DNA from: Lycorma delicatula | Taxonomy: Eukaryota > Arthropoda > Insecta > Hemiptera > Fulgoridae | Reading direction: 5' to 3' | DNA: 64,000 nt | NCBI RefSeq assembly: GCF_047948215.1 | Contig: NC_134457.1 | Location: 15,474,626-15,538,625, forward strand | In this document: piece by piece, positions 30,645-42,443 of the stretch | Layout: each line of letters opens with the position of its first letter | Position numbering within the stretch: position 1 is the stretch's first letter | Notes under the pieces: generated by a model | Told to the model about the DNA's origin: nothing | Databases searched by the model: none | Seen by the model: the letters and a program-made list of their open reading frames with translations, nothing else | Translations under genes and position numbers: made by a program

Positions 30645-33600
30645 ATGAACATTATTCAGTGGAATGTTAGAGGTATTCGGTCCCGCATTGAAGATATTAG
30701 AGTACTGGCGCACACACATGATCCACTAATCATGTGTTTCCAGGAAACTCACCTTCTACAACATGACCGAATTACACTTAGAGGATACTTCTGCGAGAGA
30801 TACGACTGCCTAGTAGACAGTAGGGAGAGTGGTGGTGTAGCGATTTTCATGAAGAATGGGGTGCCAGCTACAAGAATTCAACTAACCACTGTCATTCCTG
30901 CTATTGCAGTAAAGGTCACTATTCCCTTCAAATTGCATATCTGCAATCTGTATCTCTCACCGAACACTGAGTTCAGTGCTTTAGATGTCTCAAATCTCCT
31001 TACACAAATACCATCTCCATCGTTAATAGTAGGAGACTTCAATGCCCATCATATTTCCTGGGGCTCAACCTTCTGCTCCACTCGAGGAAATATGATAAAC
31101 AGATTGAGACAAGATTTTGACCTTTGCCTACTGAATAATGGATCACACACATTTATGTCCTTATCAACTGGTGCTGCATCTAACCTTGATCTTTCCATAT
31201 GCTCACCGAATGTACTCCCTCATCTTAATTGGTCGATTTGTGATGACTATCACGGCAGTGATCATAGACCAATTATTATTAGTTTCGGTGTAGACTGCGA
31301 GATTAAAAGAATGCCACGGAGATGGATTGTTGAAAAGGCAGATTGGAACGGATACTGTAAAGCATTCCAATCTCAGTATGACGATGGAGCGAACATCCTC
31401 GACCAATATTCTTCTTTTACGTCCATGATACTTAAGAATGCCAACAGGTATATCCCACAAACATCGGGTAATCCTAGACGTCCTTTCGTTCCATGGTGGA
31501 ACGATGAATGCAAAATTGCTATTAGGAATCGACGGCAGGCACTACGTAAATTTAATCGTAGGCCCACAACAGAACATCTAAATTTATACCGCAGGGCTAG
31601 AGCGGTGTGCCGTCGAGTATTCTTGGACGCTAAGAGGAATTCATGGACAAAATACGTGAGCACTATCTCGCGCACTACTTCCACGTCTACTGTATGGAAG
31701 AAAATTCGTGCAATCTTCGGATCACCGAAACAATCTATTCTTGGTCTTATTGATGAAGGAGAACTCCTTTCATCATCGTCGGAAGTGGCAAATAGTCTAG
31801 CAAAATCTTTCCGCTCGGTGTCTCTCACCTCATCATATAATTACGATTTTCAACGGTACAAGATACAAATGGAGGTGTTGTCGTTAAACATTGGTGATTC
31901 GGTTGGTGAATTAAACACTCCGTTCGTATTTAAAGAATTGTTACATGCACTTAAAAATTCACGGGACACTTCCCCTGGACCGGACAACATTCGCCTTTCC
32001 ATGCTTTCACACCTTCCTAATTTGGCACTACAACAACTTTTGAATATTTTCAACGGTTTATTCTCCGAACAAGTCTTCCCACCCGGCTGGTCAGAAGCAT
32101 TTATTATACCAGTACCAAAACCTGGTAAAGACCAGACGAACCCTTCAAGCTATCGCCCTATTTCATTAACAAGCGTTTTGTGTAAAATAATGGAGAGAAT
32201 GGTAAACCGCAGACTTACATGGTACTTGGAGAAACATGGCTTTCTATCTCCAGAACAGTGTGGTTTTCGACAAGGACGATCTTCTATTGACCATTTAGTG
32301 TCACTAGAAACAGCCATACAAAACGCTTTCCTCAATCGGCAACACCTCGTCGCTATCTTCTTTGATATAAAAAAGGCGTATGACACAGCCTGGCGACGTG
32401 GTATTCTTAACACTCTCCAAAAATGGGGAATCAAGGGCAATATGCTTGCTTTTATCCGGGGATTCTTAAATCACCGAACGGCTCGTGTTCGTGTAGATGA
32501 TTCGCTCTCAGATAGTGTCATCTTGGAGAATGGAGTGCCCCAAGGTAGTGTATTAAGTGCCACCTTATTTTCTGTAGCCATAAATGATATTACCAAATGT
32601 GTTCAGGCTCCTGTCTCATGCTCTCTATTTGCTGACGACTTTGCTATCTACATTGCAAGCCGTTCGGCACCTACAGCAGAGAGACTACTGCAGAACACTA
32701 TATATCACCTTGAAGCTTGGTCCAGGATTACTGGTTTCACATTTTCATCCGAAAAAACAAAATGTGTAGTTTTTTCTCGGCTACGAAACCCTTCTATTCC
32801 GCAAATTTTTCTGAACGGTGAGACTATTACTATCTCTAATTACGTTAAGTTTTTAGGTTTAAATTTTGATAGTCGTCTTACTTGGGTCAAACATTTAAAA
32901 GAATTGAAAACAAAATGTTCCAAAATTTTAGATATGATGCGAGTCCTTACTAACACCAACTGGGGAGCCGATAGATCATGTATGATACGTTTTTACTATT
33001 CCTTTGTTCGCTCCCGTTTAGATTACGGTTGTGTGGCCTACTCATCAGCTCGTCAAACCGTGCTTAAAATGCTGGATAGTGTACATCATGCTTTCCTTCG
33101 GCTTGCCACAGGCGCGTTTAGATCAAGTCCTGTCGCAAGCTTACTTGTAGACTGTGGTGAACCATCACTTTGGGATAGACGAGACCAGCTTTTATTATCG
33201 TATTTTGCTCGTCTCAGAGGACAGCCAAATCACCCGGCTCTTGAGTCAGTCTTTAAAAATCCTAATCTAGGAAAGTATGAGGATCATCCACGTCGTACTG
33301 CACCTGTAGGTGTCCGTACCTGGCGTCTGCTGCAGCATATAAATGTTGACATACCGTCATTCTTTCCTATGTACCCTTGCTCATATCCTCCATGGAGAAT
33401 AAGCCTTATAAATTTTAATTTTGACCTGACTACATGTAATAAACAATCAACACCATCTATCGTCTTTCAGCAGATGTTTCAGTGTGTTCTCTCCAAGACG
33501 AAACCAGACGCGGTTGTATACACTGATGGATCGAAACAAAACGATACGGTTGGGTGTGCTTTTGTTGTCAATGAGAGAACTTATATGTTTGGTCTCCCCA

Positions 33601-34313
33601 GTATTACGAGTGTGTTTACCGCTGAACTATATGCTATAAATAAGGCTTTAAACATCATTAACCCTAAATATAGAAAAATTCTTATTTGCAGTGACTCGTG
33701 TAGTGCTCTCCAAGCCTTAAAGAACTTTTATTCCAAACATCCTATCGTCATTGAAATTTACAACGCAATCGCTGAGTTGAATAATCGCAACACAGAATTA
33801 AGTTTTTGCTGGGTCCCTAGCCACGTAGGGATTCCAGGTAATGAACATGCAGATTCCGCTGCCAAAGAAGCATGTAACCATCCTCCTTTCACCACCCGAG
33901 TTGCTACTTCTGATTTCATTAACTATGTAAAACAATTATTAAGAACAAGGTGGCAAGGTGATTGGACAGCTACTGTCGATAATAAACTCCGTCAGATTAA
34001 AGATTCTGTGTTACCATGGAACTCCTCATACAGAAAACCCCGGCGTGAGGAAGTAATTCTCTGTCGATTGCGGATAGGACACACGAGAGTCACACACGAG
34101 TACCTGTTTACAAGAGGACAACCACCTCTATGCGCAAGATGCAACTGCCGCATGACTGTGCGCCACATACTCGTGGACTGCATATGTTATGCGGCATTGC
34201 GTCGTAAATTTAAATTACCTGGTAACATCCGTGGTATCTTGCGTGACGATAAGGAGGTTTTAAACCGGATGTTTATATTTTTACATAGTATAGGGTTAAT
34301 GCAAAAAATTTAA
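30645..34313 (+). CDS. Retrotransposon ORF2 polyprotein (copy 3), intact
   Basis: 1222 codons from ATG 30645, with endonuclease, reverse transcriptase (FADDFAIY at ~32630) and RNase H (YTDGSKQ at ~33519) all complete, as in copy 2. It differs from copy 2 in the endonuclease at two positions (NGVPATR for NGVSATR, PNTEF for PNTVF), marking its 5' origin from insertion B. It is identical in translation to the copy 4 protein. Confidence 0.94.
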   Translation: MNIIQWNVRGIRSRIEDIRVLAHTHDPLIMCFQETHLLQHDRITLRGYFCERYDCLVDSRESGGVAIFMKNGVPATRIQLTTVIPAIAVKVTIPFKLHICNLYLSPNTEFSALDVSNLLTQIPSPSLIVGDFNAHHISWGSTFCSTRGNMINRLRQDFDLCLLNNGSHTFMSLSTGAASNLDLSICSPNVLPHLNWSICDDYHGSDHRPIIISFGVDCEIKRMPRRWIVEKADWNGYCKAFQSQYDDGANILDQYSSFTSMILKNANRYIPQTSGNPRRPFVPWWNDECKIAIRNRRQALRKFNRRPTTEHLNLYRRARAVCRRVFLDAKRNSWTKYVSTISRTTSTSTVWKKIRAIFGSPKQSILGLIDEGELLSSSSEVANSLAKSFRSVSLTSSYNYDFQRYKIQMEVLSLNIGDSVGELNTPFVFKELLHALKNSRDTSPGPDNIRLSMLSHLPNLALQQLLNIFNGLFSEQVFPPGWSEAFIIPVPKPGKDQTNPSSYRPISLTSVLCKIMERMVNRRLTWYLEKHGFLSPEQCGFRQGRSSIDHLVSLETAIQNAFLNRQHLVAIFFDIKKAYDTAWRRGILNTLQKWGIKGNMLAFIRGFLNHRTARVRVDDSLSDSVILENGVPQGSVLSATLFSVAINDITKCVQAPVSCSLFADDFAIYIASRSAPTAERLLQNTIYHLEAWSRITGFTFSSEKTKCVVFSRLRNPSIPQIFLNGETITISNYVKFLGLNFDSRLTWVKHLKELKTKCSKILDMMRVLTNTNWGADRSCMIRFYYSFVRSRLDYGCVAYSSARQTVLKMLDSVHHAFLRLATGAFRSSPVASLLVDCGEPSLWDRRDQLLLSYFARLRGQPNHPALESVFKNPNLGKYEDHPRRTAPVGVRTWRLLQHINVDIPSFFPMYPCSYPPWRISLINFNFDLTTCNKQSTPSIVFQQMFQCVLSKTKPDAVVYTDGSKQNDTVGCAFVVNERTYMFGLPSITSVFTAELYAINKALNIINPKYRKILICSDSCSALQALKNFYSKHPIVIEIYNAIAELNNRNTELSFCWVPSHVGIPGNEHADSAAKEACNHPPFTTRVATSDFINYVKQLLRTRWQGDWTATVDNKLRQIKDSVLPWNSSYRKPRREEVILCRLRIGHTRVTHEYLFTRGQPPLCARCNCRMTVRHILVDCICYAALRRKFKLPGNIRGILRDDKEVLNRMFIFLHSIGLMQKI

Positions 34314-34729
34314 TAAGTATGTGTTCTTTCATAATTGTATGTATTGTCCTATGTATTGTTTTTGTTATCCGAGTAGGGAGCCTTTTACACTCCCTATCGG
34401 ATTTTTTTGTTTTTTTTTGTATGTTTTTTAAATTCGTCTGTGATACTAGTTATAAGATTTTTGTGATATTAGTTTTAAGTTTTATCTCCTTTTTTAGTTT
34501 TAAGTTTTATTTATTTTTAATGTGATAGTTTTTAACAGAGTTTTAAGTTACATATTAGTGTTTTTGTTATCCGAGAATGGGCCTTTTACACCCATTCCGG
34601 ATTTTGTTTCTGTGATAGTAGTTTTAAGTTTTAATTTTATCTAAAAACCTAAAATTATTTTTATTTATTTATTTTTTTATCTATTTATTTATTTTCCGGG
34701 CGATGATAACGTTCAACCGTTTTTCGCCC

Positions 34730-34758
<29 letters not shown>

Positions 34759-34761
<3 letters not shown>

Positions 34762-35498
34762 ATTTACACCTATAATTAGAACCACTACAGAAACGGGAAA
34801 CAAAATACCAGATTCAGCATTAATTACACATATGTTTACTTATATTAAAAACGGAGATCAATGTAACGCTACCAGATTGACAAGAAAAGACGATTTATGT
34901 AAAATTGCTAGCGATATAATTAATTATATTAGCATCGAAGTTCTTAATCGCAACTATAAAATACAAAATATCGAAATCTTTGTCGATGGCTTATATAAAT
35001 TTGATAGGCATATATATAATGCCGTATTAACTTCCATTTACAGTAGTTTATTAAATTATGTAATATACATTTTACATTTAATATTTGTAGATATGCAAAT
35101 TTCATTTACTCCTAACGAAATTGAATACAAGTCAAATATTTTTACCATTCAAAATTTAAACTTTGACAAAAGTTCATCGTTTGGTATTCGATTTTTATGA
35201 ATACGACAAATTCATAGCACTGTCTGTCGGTCCGTTGAGGTTCTTGGACTCTTTACAATTTCTTTCGTCGTCGCTCGAAAAACTAGTGGAAAATCTAGTA
35301 AAAGATTGTCAGGACAAAGACACCGTATTTAAACGTCTCACAAACTGTTACCCGCTACCCGAGAAAAGAGATTGTTTAATCCGTAAAGGCGTTTACCCGT
35401 ACGAGTACATGACCCATATAAACAAGTTTTTCGAAACCCAACTTCCACCGCAGACGGCATTCTACAGTACCCTAAGAAGAGAGAACATAACGGACGAT
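34759..35498 (+). repeat. 740-bp amplified segment, unit 2
   Basis: Second copy of the 28083-28822 segment, carrying duplicates of the tail of the A/T-rich gene and of the 5' PolB fragment (about 35176-35498). It sits between retrotransposon copies 3 and 4. Confidence 0.95.
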
Positions 35499-35770
35499 CC
35501 CCGACGGGGAGTCTTATTCTTTAAGACTTTGGGGGTTGGCGTCCCCACGGGCCTAGCCTCCGCAGCTTTTCTTCCCACTATACAATGAGCTGCGGAACAC
35601 TTTACATTTTACACATATACTACACCAAGAACACTACATAAATTACAACATACACACTTACACAATTACACAACAACATCCTACACCGATATTTCTTACA
35701 TTAACACTGGGTGGTGTTGCGACATCTTACGAAACGCAACCGTAACCCAAGGTGGGAACAAATCGTGCCG

Positions 35771-37272
35771 ATGGGTGAATGGCTCTACGTAGTGAGTCTT
35801 GAACGATGTCCTCTGGGCACCAGGGCGAACCCAGTTGTATTTAGCTCTAGCTCCAGTACGCGTGCGCTCTGCTGGAGTGGTCCATTTTTCGCCGGTACTC
35901 GTGGGACCAAAATTTCAGTTCCAATAACAAACACTATGATGGTTGGTGGTCCATCTGAAAAAAACACCAATTTAAGTCTTGCGAAGAGACCTCGATCAGC
36001 TTCGTCTGACGAGGATAAAAGTCCTACTGAAGAGAATTTCTTAAAATCAAAATATAAAAATATTAGATTCATTGTTCTCAGAAATAGTCAGGAAAGTGGC
36101 TCCCTTCAAAAGGTTTCACCTTTCTTAATTAACAAAACCATAACAGGTGCAAGTGGCTCCCCTAAGAATATCAGGAAATTACGTGACGGATCGATTCTGG
36201 TTGAAACATTCAACGATGAACAGAGTCGATCTATCTTACGTCTCCGTAATATGGGTGGCATAAATATAAGCGCAGAATGCCACAAAACGCTAAATACGAG
36301 CCGGGGTGTAATTTTTTGTAGAGACCTTCTGGATATAGATATCTCTGAAATAGTTGACGAGCTTTGCCACCAAGATGTTGTTGAGGTGAAACGTATAATG
36401 AAACGGCAGAACGGAACAGAAGAACCGACACCGTCTCTTATATTAACATTCAGTCTCCCTGTTCCACCAGAAAAGATCAAAGTGGGTTACCTCTCGGTTC
36501 GGGTACGACCATTCATACCCAACCCACGGCGATGTTTCAGATGCCAAGGTTTTGGTCATACTACAACATCTTGCACGAAAACTGAGATCTGTGCTCGATG
36601 TGGTAAAGAAGGTCACAACGACACTAACTGCGAAGAAAGTGAAAAATGTGCAAACTGCAGTGGTCCACATACAGCCCGCTCCCGAGATTGCCCAACTTTT
36701 AAAGAAGAAAAGGCAATTCTCAAAATCTGTACGGAGCAAAAACTATCTTTTCCGGCTGCACGTAGAGAATATAAAAAGATAAACAACTCACGGAACCTGG
36801 TTAAACCAGACGTATTTTTGCCACCGCTACAACTAAACAAATTCCTACAAATGCTATTAATCAGCAGTGCGGATCCTGCAATGAGCTTAAAAAACTTGTT
36901 CAGATGCTATCTGATCAAGTAGCTTCACTTACAGCCACTATCTCAGAGCTGACAAAAATGAATAAAAAGTCCTCCATCGCAGCTAGTGAATCAAACAGTA
37001 TGATACATACGAAAGTTCCTATTCCCAAAGTCGTACCGCCACGAATAGCGACTATCACAGCTGGCAGTAAGCCACCTAATAAGCTCCCCATAAAGGGAAC
37101 CCACATAACTATCTCTTCCGTGATGTCAACTACAGCATCCCATTCAAATAAATCTCCTCCACCATCACCTCATATACTGGAGGATATGGTTGAAGAACCA
37201 CCCGACCCTAGGGCATCGGAGTTCTTTAAAATAAAAAATACAAAAAATAAAAACCGAATCACGGACAACTAA
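35771..37272 (+). pseudogene. Retrotransposon ORF1, copy 4, 1-nt frameshift
   Basis: Same structure and same missing base (near 36816) as in copy 3: intact up to and beyond the zinc knuckles, stop at 36922, C-terminal coiled-coil part in another frame at 36904-37272. Confidence 0.88.
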
Positions 37273-37320
37273 TTTTTATATAGTTTCCGAAATTTATTTT
37301 TTTATTTGTTTTTTACACTT

Positions 37321-40300
37321 ATGAACATTATTCAGTGGAATGTTAGAGGTATTCGGTCCCGCATTGAAGATATTAGAGTACTGGCGCACACACATGATCC
37401 ACTAATCATGTGTTTCCAGGAAACTCACCTTCTACAACATGACCGAATTACACTTAGAGGATACTTCTGCGAGAGATACGACTGCCTAGTAGACAGTAGG
37501 GAGAGTGGTGGTGTAGCGATTTTCATGAAGAATGGGGTGCCAGCTACAAGAATTCAACTAACCACTGTCATTCCTGCTATTGCAGTAAAGGTCACTATTC
37601 CCTTCAAATTGCATATCTGCAATCTGTATCTCTCACCGAACACTGAGTTCAGTGCTTTAGATGTCTCAAATCTCCTTACACAAATACCATCTCCATCGTT
37701 AATAGTAGGAGACTTCAATGCCCATCATATTTCCTGGGGCTCAACCTTCTGCTCCACTCGAGGAAATATGATAAACAGATTGAGACAAGATTTTGACCTT
37801 TGCCTACTGAATAATGGATCACACACATTTATGTCCTTATCAACTGGTGCTGCATCTAACCTTGATCTTTCCATATGCTCACCGAATGTACTCCCTCATC
37901 TTAATTGGTCGATTTGTGATGACTATCACGGCAGTGATCATAGACCAATTATTATTAGTTTCGGTGTAGACTGCGAGATTAAAAGAATGCCACGGAGATG
38001 GATTGTTGAAAAGGCAGATTGGAACGGATACTGTAAAGCATTCCAATCTCAGTATGACGATGGAGCGAACATCCTCGACCAATATTCTTCTTTTACGTCC
38101 ATGATACTTAAGAATGCCAACAGGTATATCCCACAAACATCGGGTAATCCTAGACGTCCTTTCGTTCCATGGTGGAACGATGAATGCAAAATTGCTATTA
38201 GGAATCGACGGCAGGCACTACGTAAATTTAATCGTAGGCCCACAACAGAACATCTAAATTTATACCGCAGGGCTAGAGCGGTGTGCCGTCGAGTATTCTT
38301 GGACGCTAAGAGGAATTCATGGACAAAATACGTGAGCACTATCTCGCGCACTACTTCCACGTCTACTGTATGGAAGAAAATTCGTGCAATCTTCGGATCA
38401 CCGAAACAATCTATTCTTGGTCTTATTGATGAAGGAGAACTCCTTTCATCATCGTCGGAAGTGGCAAATAGTCTAGCAAAATCTTTCCGCTCGGTGTCTC
38501 TCACCTCATCATATAATTACGATTTTCAACGGTACAAGATACAAATGGAGGTGTTGTCGTTAAACATTGGTGATTCGGTTGGTGAATTAAACACTCCGTT
38601 CGTATTTAAAGAATTGTTACATGCACTTAAAAATTCACGGGACACTTCCCCTGGACCGGACAACATTCGCCTTTCCATGCTTTCACACCTTCCTAATTTG
38701 GCACTACAACAACTTTTGAATATTTTCAACGGTTTATTCTCCGAACAAGTCTTCCCACCCGGCTGGTCAGAAGCATTTATTATACCAGTACCAAAACCTG
38801 GTAAAGACCAGACGAACCCTTCAAGCTATCGCCCTATTTCATTAACAAGCGTTTTGTGTAAAATAATGGAGAGAATGGTAAACCGCAGACTTACATGGTA
38901 CTTGGAGAAACATGGCTTTCTATCTCCAGAACAGTGTGGTTTTCGACAAGGACGATCTTCTATTGACCATTTAGTGTCACTAGAAACAGCCATACAAAAC
39001 GCTTTCCTCAATCGGCAACACCTCGTCGCTATCTTCTTTGATATAAAAAAGGCGTATGACACAGCCTGGCGACGTGGTATTCTTAACACTCTCCAAAAAT
39101 GGGGAATCAAGGGCAATATGCTTGCTTTTATCCGGGGATTCTTAAATCACCGAACGGCTCGTGTTCGTGTAGATGATTCGCTCTCAGATAGTGTCATCTT
39201 GGAGAATGGAGTGCCCCAAGGTAGTGTATTAAGTGCCACCTTATTTTCTGTAGCCATAAATGATATTACCAAATGTGTTCAGGCTCCTGTCTCATGCTCT
39301 CTATTTGCTGACGACTTTGCTATCTACATTGCAAGCCGTTCGGCACCTACAGCAGAGAGACTACTGCAGAACACTATATATCACCTTGAAGCTTGGTCCA
39401 GGATTACTGGTTTCACATTTTCATCCGAAAAAACAAAATGTGTAGTTTTTTCTCGGCTACGAAACCCTTCTATTCCGCAAATTTTTCTGAACGGTGAGAC
39501 TATTACTATCTCCAATTACGTTAAGTTTTTAGGTTTAAATTTTGATAGTCGTCTTACTTGGGTCAAACATTTAAAAGAATTGAAAACAAAATGTTCCAAA
39601 ATTTTAGATATGATGCGAGTCCTTACTAACACCAACTGGGGAGCCGATAGATCATGTATGATACGTTTTTACTATTCCTTTGTTCGCTCCCGTTTAGATT
39701 ACGGTTGTGTGGCCTACTCATCAGCTCGTCAAACCGTGCTTAAAATGCTGGATAGTGTACATCATGCTTTCCTTCGGCTTGCCACAGGCGCGTTTAGATC
39801 AAGTCCTGTCGCAAGCTTACTTGTAGACTGTGGTGAACCATCACTTTGGGATAGACGAGACCAGCTTTTATTATCGTATTTTGCTCGTCTCAGAGGACAG
39901 CCAAATCACCCGGCTCTTGAGTCAGTCTTTAAAAATCCTAATCTAGGAAAGTATGAGGATCATCCACGTCGTACTGCACCTGTAGGTGTCCGTACCTGGC
40001 GTCTGCTGCAGCATATAAATGTTGACATACCGTCATTCTTTCCTATGTACCCTTGCTCATATCCTCCATGGAGAATAAGCCTTATAAATTTTAATTTTGA
40101 CCTGACTACATGTAATAAACAATCAACACCATCTATCGTCTTTCAGCAGATGTTTCAGTGTGTTCTCTCCAAGACGAAACCAGACGCGGTTGTATACACT
40201 GATGGATCGAAACAAAACGATACGGTTGGGTGTGCTTTTGTTGTCAATGAGAGAACTTATATGTTTGGTCTCCCCAGTATTACGAGTGTGTTTACCGCTG

Positions 40301-40989
40301 AACTATATGCTATAAATAAGGCTCTAAACATCATTAACCCTAAATATAGAAAAATTCTTATTTGCAGTGACTCGTGTAGTGCTCTCCAAGCCTTAAAGAA
40401 CTTTTATTCCAAACATCCTATCGTCATTGAAATTTACAACGCAATCGCTGAGTTGAATAATCGCAACACAGAATTAAGTTTTTGCTGGGTCCCTAGCCAC
40501 GTAGGGATTCCAGGTAATGAACATGCAGATTCCGCTGCCAAAGAAGCATGTAACCATCCTCCTTTCACCACCCGAGTTGCTACTTCTGATTTCATTAACT
40601 ATGTAAAACAATTATTAAGAACAAGGTGGCAAGGTGATTGGACAGCTACTGTCGATAATAAACTCCGTCAGATTAAAGATTCTGTGTTACCATGGAACTC
40701 CTCATACAGAAAACCCCGGCGTGAGGAAGTAATTCTCTGTCGATTGCGGATAGGACACACGAGAGTCACACACGAGTACCTGTTTACAAGAGGACAACCA
40801 CCTCTATGCGCAAGATGCAACTGCCGCATGACTGTGCGCCACATACTCGTGGACTGCATATGTTATGCGGCATTGCGTCGTAAATTTAAATTACCTGGTA
40901 ACATCCGTGGTATCTTGCGTGACGATAAGGAGGTTTTAAACCGGATGTTTATATTTTTACATAGTATAGGGTTAATGCAAAAAATTTAA
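37321..40989 (+). CDS. Retrotransposon ORF2 polyprotein (copy 4), intact
   Basis: 1222 codons from ATG 37321, translation identical to copy 3. Silent differences exist; for example it has GGCTCTAAAC near 40320, shared with copies 1 and 5, where copies 2 and 3 have GGCTTTAAAC. That suggests a separate crossover point or gene conversion. Confidence 0.94.
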   Translation: MNIIQWNVRGIRSRIEDIRVLAHTHDPLIMCFQETHLLQHDRITLRGYFCERYDCLVDSRESGGVAIFMKNGVPATRIQLTTVIPAIAVKVTIPFKLHICNLYLSPNTEFSALDVSNLLTQIPSPSLIVGDFNAHHISWGSTFCSTRGNMINRLRQDFDLCLLNNGSHTFMSLSTGAASNLDLSICSPNVLPHLNWSICDDYHGSDHRPIIISFGVDCEIKRMPRRWIVEKADWNGYCKAFQSQYDDGANILDQYSSFTSMILKNANRYIPQTSGNPRRPFVPWWNDECKIAIRNRRQALRKFNRRPTTEHLNLYRRARAVCRRVFLDAKRNSWTKYVSTISRTTSTSTVWKKIRAIFGSPKQSILGLIDEGELLSSSSEVANSLAKSFRSVSLTSSYNYDFQRYKIQMEVLSLNIGDSVGELNTPFVFKELLHALKNSRDTSPGPDNIRLSMLSHLPNLALQQLLNIFNGLFSEQVFPPGWSEAFIIPVPKPGKDQTNPSSYRPISLTSVLCKIMERMVNRRLTWYLEKHGFLSPEQCGFRQGRSSIDHLVSLETAIQNAFLNRQHLVAIFFDIKKAYDTAWRRGILNTLQKWGIKGNMLAFIRGFLNHRTARVRVDDSLSDSVILENGVPQGSVLSATLFSVAINDITKCVQAPVSCSLFADDFAIYIASRSAPTAERLLQNTIYHLEAWSRITGFTFSSEKTKCVVFSRLRNPSIPQIFLNGETITISNYVKFLGLNFDSRLTWVKHLKELKTKCSKILDMMRVLTNTNWGADRSCMIRFYYSFVRSRLDYGCVAYSSARQTVLKMLDSVHHAFLRLATGAFRSSPVASLLVDCGEPSLWDRRDQLLLSYFARLRGQPNHPALESVFKNPNLGKYEDHPRRTAPVGVRTWRLLQHINVDIPSFFPMYPCSYPPWRISLINFNFDLTTCNKQSTPSIVFQQMFQCVLSKTKPDAVVYTDGSKQNDTVGCAFVVNERTYMFGLPSITSVFTAELYAINKALNIINPKYRKILICSDSCSALQALKNFYSKHPIVIEIYNAIAELNNRNTELSFCWVPSHVGIPGNEHADSAAKEACNHPPFTTRVATSDFINYVKQLLRTRWQGDWTATVDNKLRQIKDSVLPWNSSYRKPRREEVILCRLRIGHTRVTHEYLFTRGQPPLCARCNCRMTVRHILVDCICYAALRRKFKLPGNIRGILRDDKEVLNRMFIFLHSIGLMQKI

Positions 40990-41431
40990 TAAGTATGTGT
41001 TCTTTCATAATTGTATGTATTGTCCTATGTATTGTTTTTGTTATCCGAGTAGGGAGCCTTTTACACTCCCTATCGGATTTTTTTGTTTTTTTTTGTATGT
41101 TTTTTAAATTCGTCTGTGATACTAGTTATAAGATTTTTGTGATATTAGTTTTAAGTTTTATCTCCTTTTTTAGTTTTAAGTTTTATTTATTTTTAATGTG
41201 ATAGTTTTTAACAGAGTTTTAAGTTACATATTAGTGTTTTTGTTATCCTAGAATGGGCCTTTTACACCCATTCCGGATTTTGTTTCTGTGATAGTAGTTT
41301 TAAGTTTTAATTTTATCTAAAAACCTAAAATTATTTTTATTTATTTATTTTTTTATCTATTTATTTATTTTCCGGGCGATGATAACGTTCAACCGTTTTT
41401 CGCCCTTAAAAAAAAAAAAAAAAAAAAAAAA

Positions 41432-42171
41432 TCTATTTACACCTATAATTAGAACCACTACAGAAACGGGAAACAAAATACCAGATTCAGCATTAATTAC
41501 ACATATGTTTACTTATATTAAAAACGGAGATCAATGTAACGCTACCAGATTGACAAGAAAAGACGATTTATGTAAAATTGCTAGCGATATAATTAATTAT
41601 ATTAGCATCGAAGTTCTTAATCGCAACTATAAAATACAAAATATCGAAATCTTTGTCGATGGCTTATATAAATTTGATAGGCATATATATAATGCCGTAT
41701 TAACTTCCATTTACAGTAGTTTATTAAATTATGTAATATACATTTTACATTTAATATTTGTAGATATGCAAATTTCATTTACTCCTAACGAAATTGAATA
41801 CAAGTCAAATATTTTTACCATTCAAAATTTAAACTTTGACAAAAGTTCATCGTTTGGTATTCGATTTTTATGAATACGACAAATTCATAGCACTGTCTGT
41901 CGGTCCGTTGAGGTTCTTGGACTCTTTACAATTTCTTTCGTCGTCGCTCGAAAAACTAGTGGAAAATCTAGTAAAAGATTGTCAGGACAAAGACACCGTA
42001 TTTAAACGTCTCACAAACTGTTACCCGCTACCCGAGAAAAGAGATTGTTTAATCCGTAAAGGCGTTTACCCGTACGAGTACATGACCCATATAAACAAGT
42101 TTTTCGAAACCCAACTTCCACCGCAGACGGCATTCTACAGTACCCTAAGAAGAGAGAACATAACGGACGAT
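41432..42171 (+). repeat. 740-bp amplified segment, unit 3
   Basis: Third copy of the 28083-28822 segment, between retrotransposon copies 4 and 5, again with the 5' PolB fragment (about 41849-42171). This unit is the one directly adjoining the original insertion B (copy 5). Confidence 0.95.
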
Positions 42172-42443
42172 CCCCGACGGGGAGTCTTATTCTTTAAGAC
42201 TTTGGGGGTTGGCGTCCCCACGGGCCTAGCCTCCGCAGCTTTTCTTCCCACTATACAATGAGCTGCGGAACACTTTACATTTTACACATATACTACACCA
42301 AGAACACTACATAAATTACAACATACACACTTACACAATTACACAACAACATCCTACACCGATATTTCTTACATTAACACTGGGTGGTGTTGCGACATCT
42401 TACGAAACGCAACCGTAACCCAAGGTGGGAACAAATCGTGCCG

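Larger units (their letters stand above)
28823..34758 (+). mobile_element. Non-LTR retrotransposon copy 3 (recombinant: 5' of insertion B, 3' of insertion A)
   Basis: Left flank is TAACGGACGAT and right flank is TCTATTTACACCT, so the two sides do not match: the left flank equals the right flank of copy 5, and the right flank equals the left flank of copy 2. The 5' half has the B variants (CCGCAGCT hairpin arm, EENFLKSK in ORF1, NGVPATR and PNTEF in ORF2). The 3' UTR has the A variant. This is what unequal crossing over between two insertions produces. Confidence 0.95.
35499..41431 (+). mobile_element. Non-LTR retrotransposon copy 4 (recombinant)
   Basis: Same mismatched flanks as copy 3 (TAACGGACGAT left, TCTATTTACACCT right). 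The start-to-start distance to copy 3 is 6676 bp, and to copy 5 is 6673 bp; the poly(A) tract of this copy is three bases shorter. It has a few private changes, such as ATCTCCAATTACG near 39510 and GTTATCCTAGAATGGG in the second 3' UTR hairpin near 41240. Confidence 0.95.

Noticed and set aside
28083..42171. CRISPR-like or satellite array because of repeated units
   Set aside because: The units are complete retrotransposons alternating with a 740-bp unique segment; this is a large tandem duplication, not a CRISPR or satellite.
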